From Acinetobacter sp. ANC 7912 (GTDB taxonomy: Bacteria > Pseudomonadota > Gammaproteobacteria > Pseudomonadales > Moraxellaceae): DNA of 64,000 nt. Positions within the stretch are counted from its first letter, which is position 1; every line of letters begins with the position of its first letter. Below, in pieces: positions 46,965 to 55,989 of this stretch. The notes beneath the pieces are model-generated. The model was not told where the DNA came from and ran no database searches. It was given only the letters and a program-made list of their open reading frames with translations. A program made the translations under genes and the position numbers. The stretch spans positions 1,674,001-1,738,000 of the forward strand of contig NZ_CP156795.1 of assembly GCF_039862785.1 (NCBI RefSeq), read 5' to 3'.

Positions 46965-47675
46965 TTAGAATTTCTGGCGAATCTTTGCAGCGACTTCCTG
47001 TCCCCAAAGCGTATAAACTTCTTTACTCGGGTGAAAACCATCTTTGGCCATTTCCAGATTTAAAGCTCGATACTGTTTAATATCGTATTCAATCCATTGC
47101 ATATTGGCTTTTTTGCTGACAAATTTTTCTAATTCACAATTCATGGCTTTGGCATAACGGCCAAATAACCATGCCAGTGGATTTGGTAAAGCCGGGAACA
47201 TGTTCATTGGTGGCACACCGGCTGCAATAACCAGTGCTGGACTAAATCGGGATTCAATTTTGCTATATAGCTGTGCTTGCTTCTTGATCCAGACATCTGC
47301 TGGCATCAGCTTGGTAACGTCATTCACACCCACCGAAGTTACAACCACATCATAATGTTCTGCTGGAATTTCATCCAAGACACGAATCACTTTAGAGGTT
47401 GTATCTCCAGTTTTTGCCTGAAGCTTCCAGCGAATCTGGAAGTCCTGTTTAAGTACATTCAGAATTGCTCCTGTTAAAGCTTCATCCTGATGATCCACAC
47501 CTACACCTGCCGCGGCAGAATCTCCTACAATCAAAATAGATAAAGGCTTACCTGCACCTACGACACCTTCACGCTCACCTGCAGGTTCTGGCAGCCTTAA
47601 AGTGTTTTTCTTGACACGATTACCTTGGATCACCAGGGCTGGAATAAGAGCAAAAGTCGAAAGCTTGAGTAACAT
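46965..47675 (-). CDS. SGNH/GDSL-family hydrolase
   Basis: The 236-residue protein carries SGNH blocks: the nucleophile in ILIVGDSAAAGVGV, the GVND block with the oxyanion Asn, and the DGFHPS block holding Asp and His. A hydrophobic N-terminus (LLKLSTFALIPALVIQG) may be a signal or anchor. It probably cleaves esters of lipids or cell-envelope sugars. Confidence 0.8.
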   Translation of the reverse strand: MLLKLSTFALIPALVIQGNRVKKNTLRLPEPAGEREGVVGAGKPLSILIVGDSAAAGVGVDHQDEALTGAILNVLKQDFQIRWKLQAKTGDTTSKVIRVLDEIPAEHYDVVVTSVGVNDVTKLMPADVWIKKQAQLYSKIESRFSPALVIAAGVPPMNMFPALPNPLAWLFGRYAKAMNCELEKFVSKKANMQWIEYDIKQYRALNLEMAKDGFHPSKEVYTLWGQEVAAKIRQKF

Positions 47676-47815
47676 GGATTGAATTCTAAAATACGTGAAT
47701 AGTGCTGAATTTTATACAAAATTTAGACCAATACATTGATGATTGTGACAGTTTTTATTTTAATTTTAGTGAATTTTCAAATATTCAAATCATTTCGTGA
47801 TTATTAGTGTATAAA

Positions 47816-47838
47816 AAATCCCGCATTTAGCGGGATTT
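47816..47838 (-). terminator. Terminator downstream of the desaturase gene
   Basis: Arms AAATCCCGC and GCGGGATTT with a T-run on the minus strand. Confidence 0.85.
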
Positions 47839-47851
47839 CATCGATTCATTT

Positions 47852-48913
47852 TTATTTAACTTTAATTTCATTCCATCGGTTCATACGACGAAAAGTGCCA
47901 ATATCATTAAAGCGTACACCGACTTCTTTCATGACTTTATGCGCCGTTTTAGCAGTCATCTGACGAATATAAAACGGTTCTTTTACCACGAAATGGTGAA
48001 TGGCATGGGTAGCACCAAAGTTAAAGCAAAACAGCTGAAACGGCATCATCCACCAAGGATTTAGTACCTGAGTCTGCTTGATCACATCACGTGGGTCGAT
48101 GTCGCCATAGTAATGCATATTTGAACTAACAAACTGCAGGCAGAATGAACGTAAATAATTTGGCAACACCCAGATCACTGCCAGTAAATTCACCCATGGC
48201 ATGGCATCTAGCGCGCCTTGTGACCACAGCATTTCATAGCCAAACAGCGGTACAATCGCGTTGGAAATATGGAATACGGTAAACAGATAGCACAGACCAT
48301 AATAGAGAATACTTAAGGGCATAAAACCCAACAATTGTGAAATCTGGGCACTTTTACGTTCATGTTCTGGCTGTTTTTCCAAAAATTTCTGAATCATTTT
48401 ATACATGCGGAATGGACGCAAATACACTGACATCAACTGGTCACTGATCACCAGCACTCGGCGAATCCCCCATGGCATACCATTACTGATACCACGTTCT
48501 TCCAGATCGCTTTCTGTGCCTGAAAATTTATGATGATGTAAGTGCATGCGACGGCGTGCCCATGGGCTAATCGTATTTGGACGCGCCAACCAGACGAGAG
48601 CCAGCATTAAATGATGAGCCCATGGCATCTTTTTAAAATACATGTAATGGATCAGATCATGTTCCAATTCATGTGTTAAAGAGGCAAAGATCGCAATAAG
48701 CGGAATGGTCACCCATGCCGACAGATATCCATAATAAAAGGCTAATGCGATCGTGATCATTCCTGTCCAGGCAAACAGTAGAATGCTGGCACCAATGAAG
48801 TTTTGACGTTTCAGGATGGGATAACGTGCCCGCAGGTCTTCGCCAGCCTGCATAACGACAGCTCGGACTTTAGCAATACGCTGTTGACTGGTCATATCCG
48901 AAGATGAAGACAT
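47852..48913 (-). CDS. Fatty acid desaturase family protein
   Basis: The 353-residue membrane protein has three histidine clusters of the di-iron desaturases: HELEHDLIHY (about residue 84-93), HLHHHKFSG (about 125), and HAIHHFV (near 297). It should introduce double bonds or hydroxylate a lipid acyl chain using molecular oxygen. Electron donor genes are not adjacent. Confidence 0.82.
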   Translation of the reverse strand: MSSSSDMTSQQRIAKVRAVVMQAGEDLRARYPILKRQNFIGASILLFAWTGMITIALAFYYGYLSAWVTIPLIAIFASLTHELEHDLIHYMYFKKMPWAHHLMLALVWLARPNTISPWARRRMHLHHHKFSGTESDLEERGISNGMPWGIRRVLVISDQLMSVYLRPFRMYKMIQKFLEKQPEHERKSAQISQLLGFMPLSILYYGLCYLFTVFHISNAIVPLFGYEMLWSQGALDAMPWVNLLAVIWVLPNYLRSFCLQFVSSNMHYYGDIDPRDVIKQTQVLNPWWMMPFQLFCFNFGATHAIHHFVVKEPFYIRQMTAKTAHKVMKEVGVRFNDIGTFRRMNRWNEIKVK

Positions 48914-49138
48914 ATGTACAACCTTTAATTTATGGACATGTGTACATTAAAGGAAAATACGGAAAATAAAAGTTGATATTCCCAGTTTTTAAAGCAGGAT
49001 GTATAGAAAAACAGCGGTTGTTACAAATTTAATTTTTACTAAATAAAATCGTTTCTGATTTGATCAAAATGGCTTATAAATAATTGAGTAAATATACTAA
49101 TTTCAAAACAAAATATCATTTTTTAATGGGGAATTTTT

Positions 49139-49609
49139 ATGCTTAGAACACTTCACATAACCATAGGAATTGAATATCAACAAAAAGAGTTATTCGAAAA
49201 AGCATTGCTCGATCACAATATCAATTTTGAAATGGACGGTGGACATCTTCCTAAAAAAGTAAGTCCATACTATAAAGAGTTAGATATTATTCCATGTCGT
49301 TATTACCTTTCAGGAAGTAAAGACTGGAAAGATGTTATTAATAATCCCCAAAATATGAATCTATACGATGAATTTTCTAAGCCATTTTATATATTTTTAT
49401 TACAAAATGAATTTATCAATAACTATTTAAAGCAATTTTATGCTTTAGAAAAGTTTAAAGATTTTTTCATACCTAATGGTTCCCATTTACTGTGTAGTTA
49501 TGATAGCTATATTCAGCATGAGGACGTGATTACATTTGGGTCAGAAACAATTAATAATTTATCAAGATTGGGGCTAGGCATTGATTATAATCATGCATGT
49601 TATGATTGA
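49139..49609 (+). CDS. Hypothetical protein, 156 aa
   Basis: The gene is clearly more AT-rich than its neighbours and encodes an aromatic-rich protein (YYKELDIIPCRYYLSGSKDW). No signal peptide and no motif recognised. GGGGAA precedes the ATG. Composition suggests transfer; function unknown. Confidence 0.65.
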   Translation: MLRTLHITIGIEYQQKELFEKALLDHNINFEMDGGHLPKKVSPYYKELDIIPCRYYLSGSKDWKDVINNPQNMNLYDEFSKPFYIFLLQNEFINNYLKQFYALEKFKDFFIPNGSHLLCSYDSYIQHEDVITFGSETINNLSRLGLGIDYNHACYD

Positions 49610-49671
49610 ATTTGTTCGACCAGAAATTTAACAAACTCTCTTATACAGAATCGTAGTTAAGGACTCTTGAA

Positions 49672-50010
49672 TTAACGACGATTTTCTTTAAAAACCAGAT
49701 CACATTTACCGGGTATATTTTTTCCTTTTATATTCACAACAGCAGAAGTACCACGCGCCTTGCCCTTACAGACATTTTGTACTGCTGGTTGATTCATAGC
49801 TTTATAATCCAATACATTTGCTTGATCAGGCTTAAAACCGATCTGACATGAACCTTTTACCTTACGACCCTCTATTTTTGTAGTGAGTTTTACGTGTGGT
49901 CCTTTTCCTTCGCACAATCGGGTCAGATCAGGAGTATTCTCTTCAGAACTAGCCTGGACAGATGACATTTGCATCACTACAATTGCCAGAATAAAAGCTA
50001 TTTTTTTCAT
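49672..50010 (-). CDS. Small exported protein with two tandem Cys-pair repeats
   Basis: From ATG 50010 the product has 112 residues with a signal peptide (MKKIAFILAIVVMQMSSVQA). The mature part is an internal duplication: C33-x-G-K ... I-x-G-x-x-V-x-G-x-C55-x-I-x-F-K and C81-x-G-K ... I-x-G-x-x-I-x-G-x-C103-x-L-x-F-K, each pair 22 residues apart. This suggests two small disulfide-closed units in the periplasm. I do not know the family. Confidence 0.7.
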   Translation of the reverse strand: MKKIAFILAIVVMQMSSVQASSEENTPDLTRLCEGKGPHVKLTTKIEGRKVKGSCQIGFKPDQANVLDYKAMNQPAVQNVCKGKARGTSAVVNIKGKNIPGKCDLVFKENRR

Positions 50011-50199
50011 TAATTGATAAGCCTGTATCAATCTATCTGTTATTTTGAGCTATGTTAAACCAATATTTATACTAAATTTTAAGAAATTACACTTGGTATC
50101 TATCTTATTTTTATCTTCTAAATTTATTGAATAGATCAAAATTAAATTCTGCCAGACTTTAGTGTTTATTTTGCCTCTAAGCTTCAAGTACTAAAAATG

Positions 50200-50229
50200 A
50201 ATAAAGCTTCTATCTCTAGAAGCTTTATT
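50200..50229 (-). terminator. Terminator of the acyl-CoA dehydrogenase operon
   Basis: A perfect 13-bp stem (AATAAAGCTTCTA and its complement, loop TCTC) lies 20 bp after the SDR gene. Confidence 0.75.
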
Positions 50230-50248
50230 GATAACCGAATTTAACCCA

Positions 50249-50992
50249 TTAACCCAGTTTATTTACCAGTTTCAATGGCAATACTTTCATGGCAATACCA
50301 AGTGGCAGCCAAGGCCATTTTGGTACATAAGCTTTGACCGGTTCTTTTTCAATTTCCGCAGCCAGTAAACGTGAACCAGTCTTTTCATCCACTTCGAATG
50401 GTAATTTCTTGGCACCTTCATTGATTTCAGTACGGATATAACCTGGGAATATTGTCGTAACTTTAATTGGCGTATCAATCAGTTCTGCACGGATGCCCTC
50501 TGCCAGATGCGCAACCCCAGCCTTACTTGCACCATACGCTGTCAAATGTTTTGGCATACCACGCATGGCACTCATGGACGAAATCATCACCAGATGACCA
50601 GCATTTTGGGCACGGAAAATTTCAACTGCTGCTTCACACTGTGCCAAAGCCGAAATAAAGTTGGTTTCCACGGTGGCTTTGTTAATCGCAAAGTTACCTT
50701 TACCGATCCGGCGGCCTTCACCAACACCGGCATTGACAATAATCCGGTCAATCGTGCCAAATTCTTCCTTGAAGGCACGGAACACTTCAAAAACCTGATC
50801 ATAATTGGTCACATCCAGGACTTTGGCAATGACCTTAATTCCATATTGGCTTTCCAATTCCTGCTTTAAAGCCTCTAGACGTTCCAAACGTCGTGCACAG
50901 ATCGCCAGGTTATAGCCTTTCTTCGCAAATTCACGTGCCATCCCGGCACCAATCCCTGAACTCGCTCCAGTAATCAGAATTGTTTTTGCCAT
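50249..50992 (-). CDS. Short-chain dehydrogenase/reductase
   Basis: The 247-residue SDR has TGASSGIG near residue 8, NAGVG near 90, SSMSAM and the catalytic YGASKAG. It is the last gene of a four-gene leftward unit (acyl-CoA dehydrogenase, phosphotransferase, histidine phosphatase, SDR), suggesting oxidation of a hydroxy lipid or related intermediate. Confidence 0.87.
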   Translation of the reverse strand: MAKTILITGASSGIGAGMAREFAKKGYNLAICARRLERLEALKQELESQYGIKVIAKVLDVTNYDQVFEVFRAFKEEFGTIDRIIVNAGVGEGRRIGKGNFAINKATVETNFISALAQCEAAVEIFRAQNAGHLVMISSMSAMRGMPKHLTAYGASKAGVAHLAEGIRAELIDTPIKVTTIFPGYIRTEINEGAKKLPFEVDEKTGSRLLAAEIEKEPVKAYVPKWPWLPLGIAMKVLPLKLVNKLG

Positions 50993-51020
50993 GTTTTATT
51001 CCTTTAATTTGTTTTGGTTC

Positions 51021-51719
51021 TTAAATCCAGGTCAATAATTCTGGTTGTTTTTCTTTAATAAAATGATGTTCATTTAGACTGAGCAACTGTGGCTCATTAC
51101 CGACTAGACGTAATGTGGTCAGGCTGGTATTGGTAATCGCCCAGTTCAAGGCAAAAGTTTTGCTTGGACTGAGTCCCAGAATTTTTCCGACAGCCACAGA
51201 AATCACGCCACCAGAAGTAAAGACTAGAGCATAACGTGGTTTGCGTTTAGCCAGATCATCACACAGATTTTGCAATGCAGTTTCTACCCGGTTTTTAAAA
51301 TCTGGCCAAGACTCTTCATATTCATGGTGATATTCGCCACCCGTCCAGCGCTCAATTGCCCCTTCAAAGATTTTGCTTAAATAAGCACGCGGATTAGCGT
51401 GCTGGGCGACGTCTTCTTTTAACAATTCCGGCTGGTTAAAACGTGGTTCATAACGCGCAAATACTTGAGTATGGTTAAATTCATTCCATGCTGAATCGGT
51501 AATGATTTCACTTTCAGGAAAACATTGATCCAGACACAGTTGCGCCGTTTGTTGATGCCGTTGCATCGAACCTGCTACTACCAGTGGCGTCTCTTTTAAA
51601 ATTGAATCAAAATAGCGTCCTAGCAGTTTTGCCTGTAATTCCCCATTGGGTGAAAGCTGGTCATAGCTTTCTGCCCCAAAAGAAGCTTGTCCGTGGCGAA
51701 TGAGATAGATAGTCGTCAT
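51021..51719 (-). CDS. Histidine phosphatase family protein
   Basis: The 232-residue protein has the RHG catalytic motif YLIRHGQASFG at the N-terminus, the phosphohistidine-forming residue, and the later AGSMQRHQQTA. It overlaps the preceding phosphotransferase gene by four bases, so their translation is coupled. Substrate unknown; pairing with a kinase-like protein suggests opposite reactions on one metabolite, which is inferred. Confidence 0.85.
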   Translation of the reverse strand: MTTIYLIRHGQASFGAESYDQLSPNGELQAKLLGRYFDSILKETPLVVAGSMQRHQQTAQLCLDQCFPESEIITDSAWNEFNHTQVFARYEPRFNQPELLKEDVAQHANPRAYLSKIFEGAIERWTGGEYHHEYEESWPDFKNRVETALQNLCDDLAKRKPRYALVFTSGGVISVAVGKILGLSPSKTFALNWAITNTSLTTLRLVGNEPQLLSLNEHHFIKEKQPELLTWI

Positions 51720-52837
51720 TTTGGCATTAACTCTTTAAATTTGGTGATGTATTTCTGTGCCAGATCATTTGCTTCAATTTTTTGCTTGCCAATCAGTTTT
51801 AAAGCACGAATATGCAAGGCATGAATCACAATCCAGAAATCCTTAAAGGCAGGATTATTGGTCTGTTTATGGAAATAGCGGTAATAAATTTGCTGGGCAA
51901 TCACAGCGAGACGGAACACGCCAAATACTTCATAGAAAGTCCAGTTGGCTGGCTGTAATTCAGTTTTCCCTAAATAATAATCCACCACTTCCTGACGCGT
52001 GAACATACCTTTCAAATTGGTCGGCTGACGGCGCGTCGCCTTGAAAATAGCATTATCAGTTTCTTCGACCCAATACGCCAAGGCTGAACCTAGGTCCATT
52101 AATGGATCACCTAAAGTTGCCATTTCCCAGTCCAAGACACCAATCACCTGTGTCGGAGCATCCGGATTCAGAATGACATTATCAAAACGCCAGTCGTTAT
52201 GAATGACACAAATCTGGGAATCTGCCGGGATATTGTCTTTCAGCCAGTTACGTACATATTTAAAAGAAGGCACATTCAGGGTCTTGGCTTTGTCATAACG
52301 ACTATCCCAACCTTCGACCTGACGACGGCAATACCCTTCACCCTTGCCAATTTTTTCCAGTTCAGTACCTTGATACGGTACTTTATGTAGCTCAATTAGC
52401 TTGTCGATAACATTGATACACAGCTCTCGAACCTGAGCTTCACTAAAACTTAGCTCTTTAGGCAAATTGGCGCGTGGAATAATGCCTTCGATGCGTTTCA
52501 TCACATAGAAGTCACAACCAATCACAGACTCATCCTGACATAGAGCAACCATTTCCGGCACCACCGGATAATATGGTGCTAATGCCTGCTGTACATGATA
52601 TTCACGTGCCATGTCATGCGCGGATTTTGCTTTGGTGCCTTTTGGCGGACGGCGCAGAATAAAATCGGCATTTTGATATTTCAGTCGGTAAGTCCAGTTT
52701 GAAGCACCGCCAGAAAATTGGGTTACTTCTACCGGTTCTTGTAATTGGACACCATTTTTCTGCAGCCATTGGGTGACTGCCTGAATATCTAATTCTTCAC
52801 CCTCACGAATCTTTCCACCGACATCAATAACCGCCAT
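51716..52837 (-). CDS. Phosphotransferase (APH/ACAD10-type) family protein
   Basis: The 373-residue kinase-like protein has FILRRPPKG, the catalytic loop CVIHNDWRFDNVIL and the metal-binding DWEMATLGDPLMDLG. The family with an acyl-CoA dehydrogenase partner resembles the two halves of eukaryotic ACAD10/ACAD11, which act on hydroxy-acyl-CoA through phosphorylation. The gene lies 68 bp after the dehydrogenase gene. Confidence 0.85.
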   Translation of the reverse strand: MAVIDVGGKIREGEELDIQAVTQWLQKNGVQLQEPVEVTQFSGGASNWTYRLKYQNADFILRRPPKGTKAKSAHDMAREYHVQQALAPYYPVVPEMVALCQDESVIGCDFYVMKRIEGIIPRANLPKELSFSEAQVRELCINVIDKLIELHKVPYQGTELEKIGKGEGYCRRQVEGWDSRYDKAKTLNVPSFKYVRNWLKDNIPADSQICVIHNDWRFDNVILNPDAPTQVIGVLDWEMATLGDPLMDLGSALAYWVEETDNAIFKATRRQPTNLKGMFTRQEVVDYYLGKTELQPANWTFYEVFGVFRLAVIAQQIYYRYFHKQTNNPAFKDFWIVIHALHIRALKLIGKQKIEANDLAQKYITKFKELMPK

Positions 52838-52905
52838 ATTCTTTCCTTAAAATCTTTTTAAATCTTCAAATCTTAATCAAGTTCATCTTATCAAGTATTG
52901 TGCAC

Positions 52906-54147
52906 TTATTTTTTACGGCGTGTGCTGTAGCCACGTTTGGCCAGTTCCAGCTTGGCAATCATACCTTTATGCACTTCGTCCGGGCCATCCGCCAAACGTA
53001 GTGCACGTGCCTGAGCAAAGAATCCGGTCAATGGTGTATCGCGAGAAACCCCGGCTCCACCATGAATCTGCATCGCCATATCCACAACTTTTTCCAGCAC
53101 ACTTGGCGCCACAACTTTAATTGCAGAAATCTCAGTCAAAGCAGCCATATTTCCTAAAGTATCCATTTTATAGGCGGCATACAAGGTCAAAAGTCGTGCC
53201 TGATCGATCGCGACACGCGCTTCTGCGACACGTTCCAGATTACCACCAAGTTTCAGAATTTCTTTACCAAATGCCGTCCGACTCATGCCGCGATCAATCA
53301 TCAGTTCCAGCGATTTTTCTGCCGCACCAATACAACGCATGCAGTGATGGATGCGGCCCGGGCCTAATCGGCCTTGGGCAATTTCAAAACCTTGCCCAGG
53401 ACCACCAATAAAATTGGAAATCGGCACACGCACATTCTCAAAACTGACTTCACCATGGCCATGTGGGGCATCGTAATCTCCAAACACCGGTAGCATCCGT
53501 TCAATTTTTACGCCAGCAGTATCCACAGGTACTAAAACCATAGAATGCTGATGATGGCGGTCCTTTGTTTCATCCGGCGTATGTGCCATAAAGATGATGA
53601 TTTTGGCATTCGGGTCACCTAAACCAGAGGACCACCATTTACGGCCATTCAAAACAATTTCATCACCTTCAATGACTGCCGTTGCCTGCATATTGGTGGC
53701 ATCACTGGATGCTACCGCTGGTTCAGTCATACAAAATACTGAACGGGTTTTTCCTTCAAGCAGTGGCATCAACCATTGTTGTTTTTGCTCTTCAGAACCA
53801 TAACGCCACAACACTTCCATATTGCCGCTGTCTGGGGCATTACAGTTAAAGACCGTGGGTGCCAATAAACTGCGTCCAGACAGTTCAGCAATATGGGCAT
53901 ATTCCTGTACCGATAATCCCTGACCGAGTTCAGAACATGGTAGGAACATATTCCAGAGTCCAGCAGCTTTCGCCTTGGCTTTTAAGGTTTCCAGTTCTGC
54001 CGGCCATTGCCATTTGGTCCAGTCACCACCCTGATTCAACTCATGTACCTGATGCCAGAAATCAGCTTCAATCGGCTCGATCTCATCTCTAATAAATTTT
54101 CTGGTACGTTCAACGTAGTCCTGTGCACGTGCTGAGAGCTCAAACAT
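52906..54147 (-). CDS. Acyl-CoA dehydrogenase (ACAD11-like)
   Basis: The 413-residue FAD enzyme has CMTEPAVASSDATNM, WWSSGLGDPNAKI, the FIGGPGQGFEIAQGRLGPGRIHHCMR segment and the C-terminal QIHGGAGVSRDTPLTGFFAQARALRLADGPDEVHKG. It oxidises an acyl-CoA at the alpha-beta bond. It heads a four-gene operon divergent from a LysR regulator. Confidence 0.92.
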   Translation of the reverse strand: MFELSARAQDYVERTRKFIRDEIEPIEADFWHQVHELNQGGDWTKWQWPAELETLKAKAKAAGLWNMFLPCSELGQGLSVQEYAHIAELSGRSLLAPTVFNCNAPDSGNMEVLWRYGSEEQKQQWLMPLLEGKTRSVFCMTEPAVASSDATNMQATAVIEGDEIVLNGRKWWSSGLGDPNAKIIIFMAHTPDETKDRHHQHSMVLVPVDTAGVKIERMLPVFGDYDAPHGHGEVSFENVRVPISNFIGGPGQGFEIAQGRLGPGRIHHCMRCIGAAEKSLELMIDRGMSRTAFGKEILKLGGNLERVAEARVAIDQARLLTLYAAYKMDTLGNMAALTEISAIKVVAPSVLEKVVDMAMQIHGGAGVSRDTPLTGFFAQARALRLADGPDEVHKGMIAKLELAKRGYSTRRKK

Positions 54148-54238
54148 GGCAACTTCCCTCTGGATATAATCATTCTGCTTTACAAGACCTTAACCCAGAA
54201 CATATTATGAATAAAATGATTTAATTCCATAGTTCTAA

Positions 54239-55156
54239 ATGCAGCATATTCATAATAAAAACAGTATGGACCTTCGCAGTTTCCATCGCATTGACATCAA
54301 CCTATATCCGCTTTTTGTGGCTATTTTTGATCAACAAAGTATTTCCAGAGCTGCACAAATCCTTTCAATTACCCAGTCCGCTGCCAGTCATGCCTTACAA
54401 CGTCTCAGACAGCACTTACAGGATGATTTATTTGTCCGTAGTGGGAGCAAGATGCAGCCTACGCCGTTTGCGGAACAGATCTATCCAGAAATTAAACGTG
54501 CCCTTGTTACTATCCAGAATATTTCTATTCAACATCAGCAGTTTGAGCCAAGCATGGTACAAAGTTTGAAGATTGCAGTGCATGATGAAATTGAGCCGAT
54601 GATCCTGCCAAAACTTGTGGCACATTTTCAGAAGATAAATCTGAATATTCAATTTATGAGTATCAAGTTAGATCGAAAAAATATTGTGGCTGATCTGGCA
54701 ACCCAGCAAGTGGATTTTGTTGTGGATCTGGAACAGTCCTTAGGTGACAAAATCCAGTTTGAATTACTGGATCAAGATGAATTTGTGGTGTGTACCCAGC
54801 AGCCAGAAGTTACAGAAAAAAGCTATCTCGCCTCTCCACATATCGGCGTATCTTCACGCCGTACCGGTGTTCTGGTTGAAGATTTGTATTTAAGCCGCAA
54901 GCAGCTATCCCGGCAGATTTTTTTGCGTTGCCAGCATTACGCAACGGCGCTACAGATTTTGCAGCAGCATCCGTCCGCAATGCTCACAATTCCGCGAAAT
55001 GTATTGAATCACTTACGTATTGATGAACACCTGAAAATTTTTGATGTCCCTGTTAAACTGCCTAGAATAAATATGGGGATGTATTGGTATAGAGATCTGC
55101 AAGAGAATAAAAGGCATCAATTTTTAAGAAATGAGATTAAGAAAATTTTTGCTTAG
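54239..55156 (+). CDS. LysR-family transcriptional regulator
   Basis: The 305-residue product has an N-terminal LysR helix-turn-helix (LYPLFVAIFDQQSISRAAQILSITQSAASHALQRLRQHLQDDLFVRSGSKM) and a substrate-binding domain. It is divergent from the acyl-CoA dehydrogenase operon and likely controls it. The start could be at 54239 or at 54266 (MDLRSFHRID); neither has a good ribosome site. Its stop codon lies within a short repeat (GCTTAGGCTATTTT). Confidence 0.87.
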   Translation: MQHIHNKNSMDLRSFHRIDINLYPLFVAIFDQQSISRAAQILSITQSAASHALQRLRQHLQDDLFVRSGSKMQPTPFAEQIYPEIKRALVTIQNISIQHQQFEPSMVQSLKIAVHDEIEPMILPKLVAHFQKINLNIQFMSIKLDRKNIVADLATQQVDFVVDLEQSLGDKIQFELLDQDEFVVCTQQPEVTEKSYLASPHIGVSSRRTGVLVEDLYLSRKQLSRQIFLRCQHYATALQILQQHPSAMLTIPRNVLNHLRIDEHLKIFDVPVKLPRINMGMYWYRDLQENKRHQFLRNEIKKIFA

Positions 55157-55292
55157 GCTATTTTGATTGGGATTTTTAAGAATTGCTTAGGCTATTTATA
55201 AATAAATGGAAAATACAGTCCCAAAAAGCAGCTTCAAGCCATTTAAAAACTCAGCTATAACTAACTATGCTTAGGCTATTTTATTTGCCTAA
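55151..55292. repeat. Three copies of a GCTTAGGCTATTT repeat
   Basis: The word GCTTAGGCTATTT occurs at 55151, 55184 and 55269, all in the same orientation; the third is joined to GCCTAA so that TTAGGC...GCCTAA makes a hairpin (55271-55292). A fourth copy lies at 62325. The region between the LysR and nuclease genes holds nothing else visible. Confidence 0.65.
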
Positions 55293-55387
55293 ATAATCCC
55301 CACATGAATAGTTACAAAGCCTTGCCACATCTGACTTTCCACTAAAATAGAGGGATTAAAAGTCAGCTATTTTGGTCTGACGTTATT

Positions 55388-55963
55388 TTGTGGATTTTGA
55401 CTTTGTTGCATCTCTCAACGACCTGGCAAATTGTGCTGGGATTAGTGGCTTTGGGTTTCTCTTATTATCTGCTGCACAAAGTGGTGGTGTTTTTACAGGA
55501 ACTGTTTCGCCCCTTTAAGAAAGGTAAAAAATACTGGTGTCGTGTCCGTGCGGTCAGTGATGGAGATACCCTCACCTGCTACCGTTTTAATATCCGTCGT
55601 TCGGAAACCCGCTTGCGTTTTGCTTATGTCGATGCCCCAGAATCCAGCCAGGCGTATGGCAAAGAATCCCAGCAGTTTGTCTCCAAGATGATCAAGAACA
55701 AATTGGTACGGGTGCAAATTACCGATGTTGATCGTTATGGCCGCTGTGTGGGCGTGATTTACCGACGTCGTAAAAATGTCAATGAAGAACTGATCAAGCA
55801 CGGTGCCGCATGGGTGTATGAAGAATATATCCGTGATAAAAAACACCTCTCTTACATGATGGCTTTACAGAGCAATGCCAAGAAACATAAGAAAGGACTG
55901 TGGCGTGGTACGCATCCAATACGTCCCAGCGTTTATCGTAAACAAAAAAAATCTACAGCATGA
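55388..55963 (+). CDS. Thermonuclease (SNase-like) family protein with N-terminal membrane segment
   Basis: The 191-residue protein starts with a hydrophobic segment (IVLGLVALGFSYYLLHKVVVFL), then a staphylococcal nuclease-like domain: VRAVSDGDTLTCYRF, RLRFAYVDAPESSQAYGKESQQFV and DVDRYGRCVGVIY. The D-G-D, D-A-P-E and D-R-Y-G-R positions match the catalytic residues. It appears anchored with the nuclease outside or in the cytoplasm. The TTG start at 55388 is uncertain, since no ATG lies near. Confidence 0.78.
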   Translation: MWILTLLHLSTTWQIVLGLVALGFSYYLLHKVVVFLQELFRPFKKGKKYWCRVRAVSDGDTLTCYRFNIRRSETRLRFAYVDAPESSQAYGKESQQFVSKMIKNKLVRVQITDVDRYGRCVGVIYRRRKNVNEELIKHGAAWVYEEYIRDKKHLSYMMALQSNAKKHKKGLWRGTHPIRPSVYRKQKKSTA

Positions 55964-55989
55964 AAAAAGAGCCTTTCGGCTCTTTTTTA
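55963..55989. terminator. Bidirectional terminator
   Basis: Arms AAAAAAGAGCC and GGCTCTTTTTT enclose TTTC, between the nuclease gene and the convergent 262-aa gene. Confidence 0.85.
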
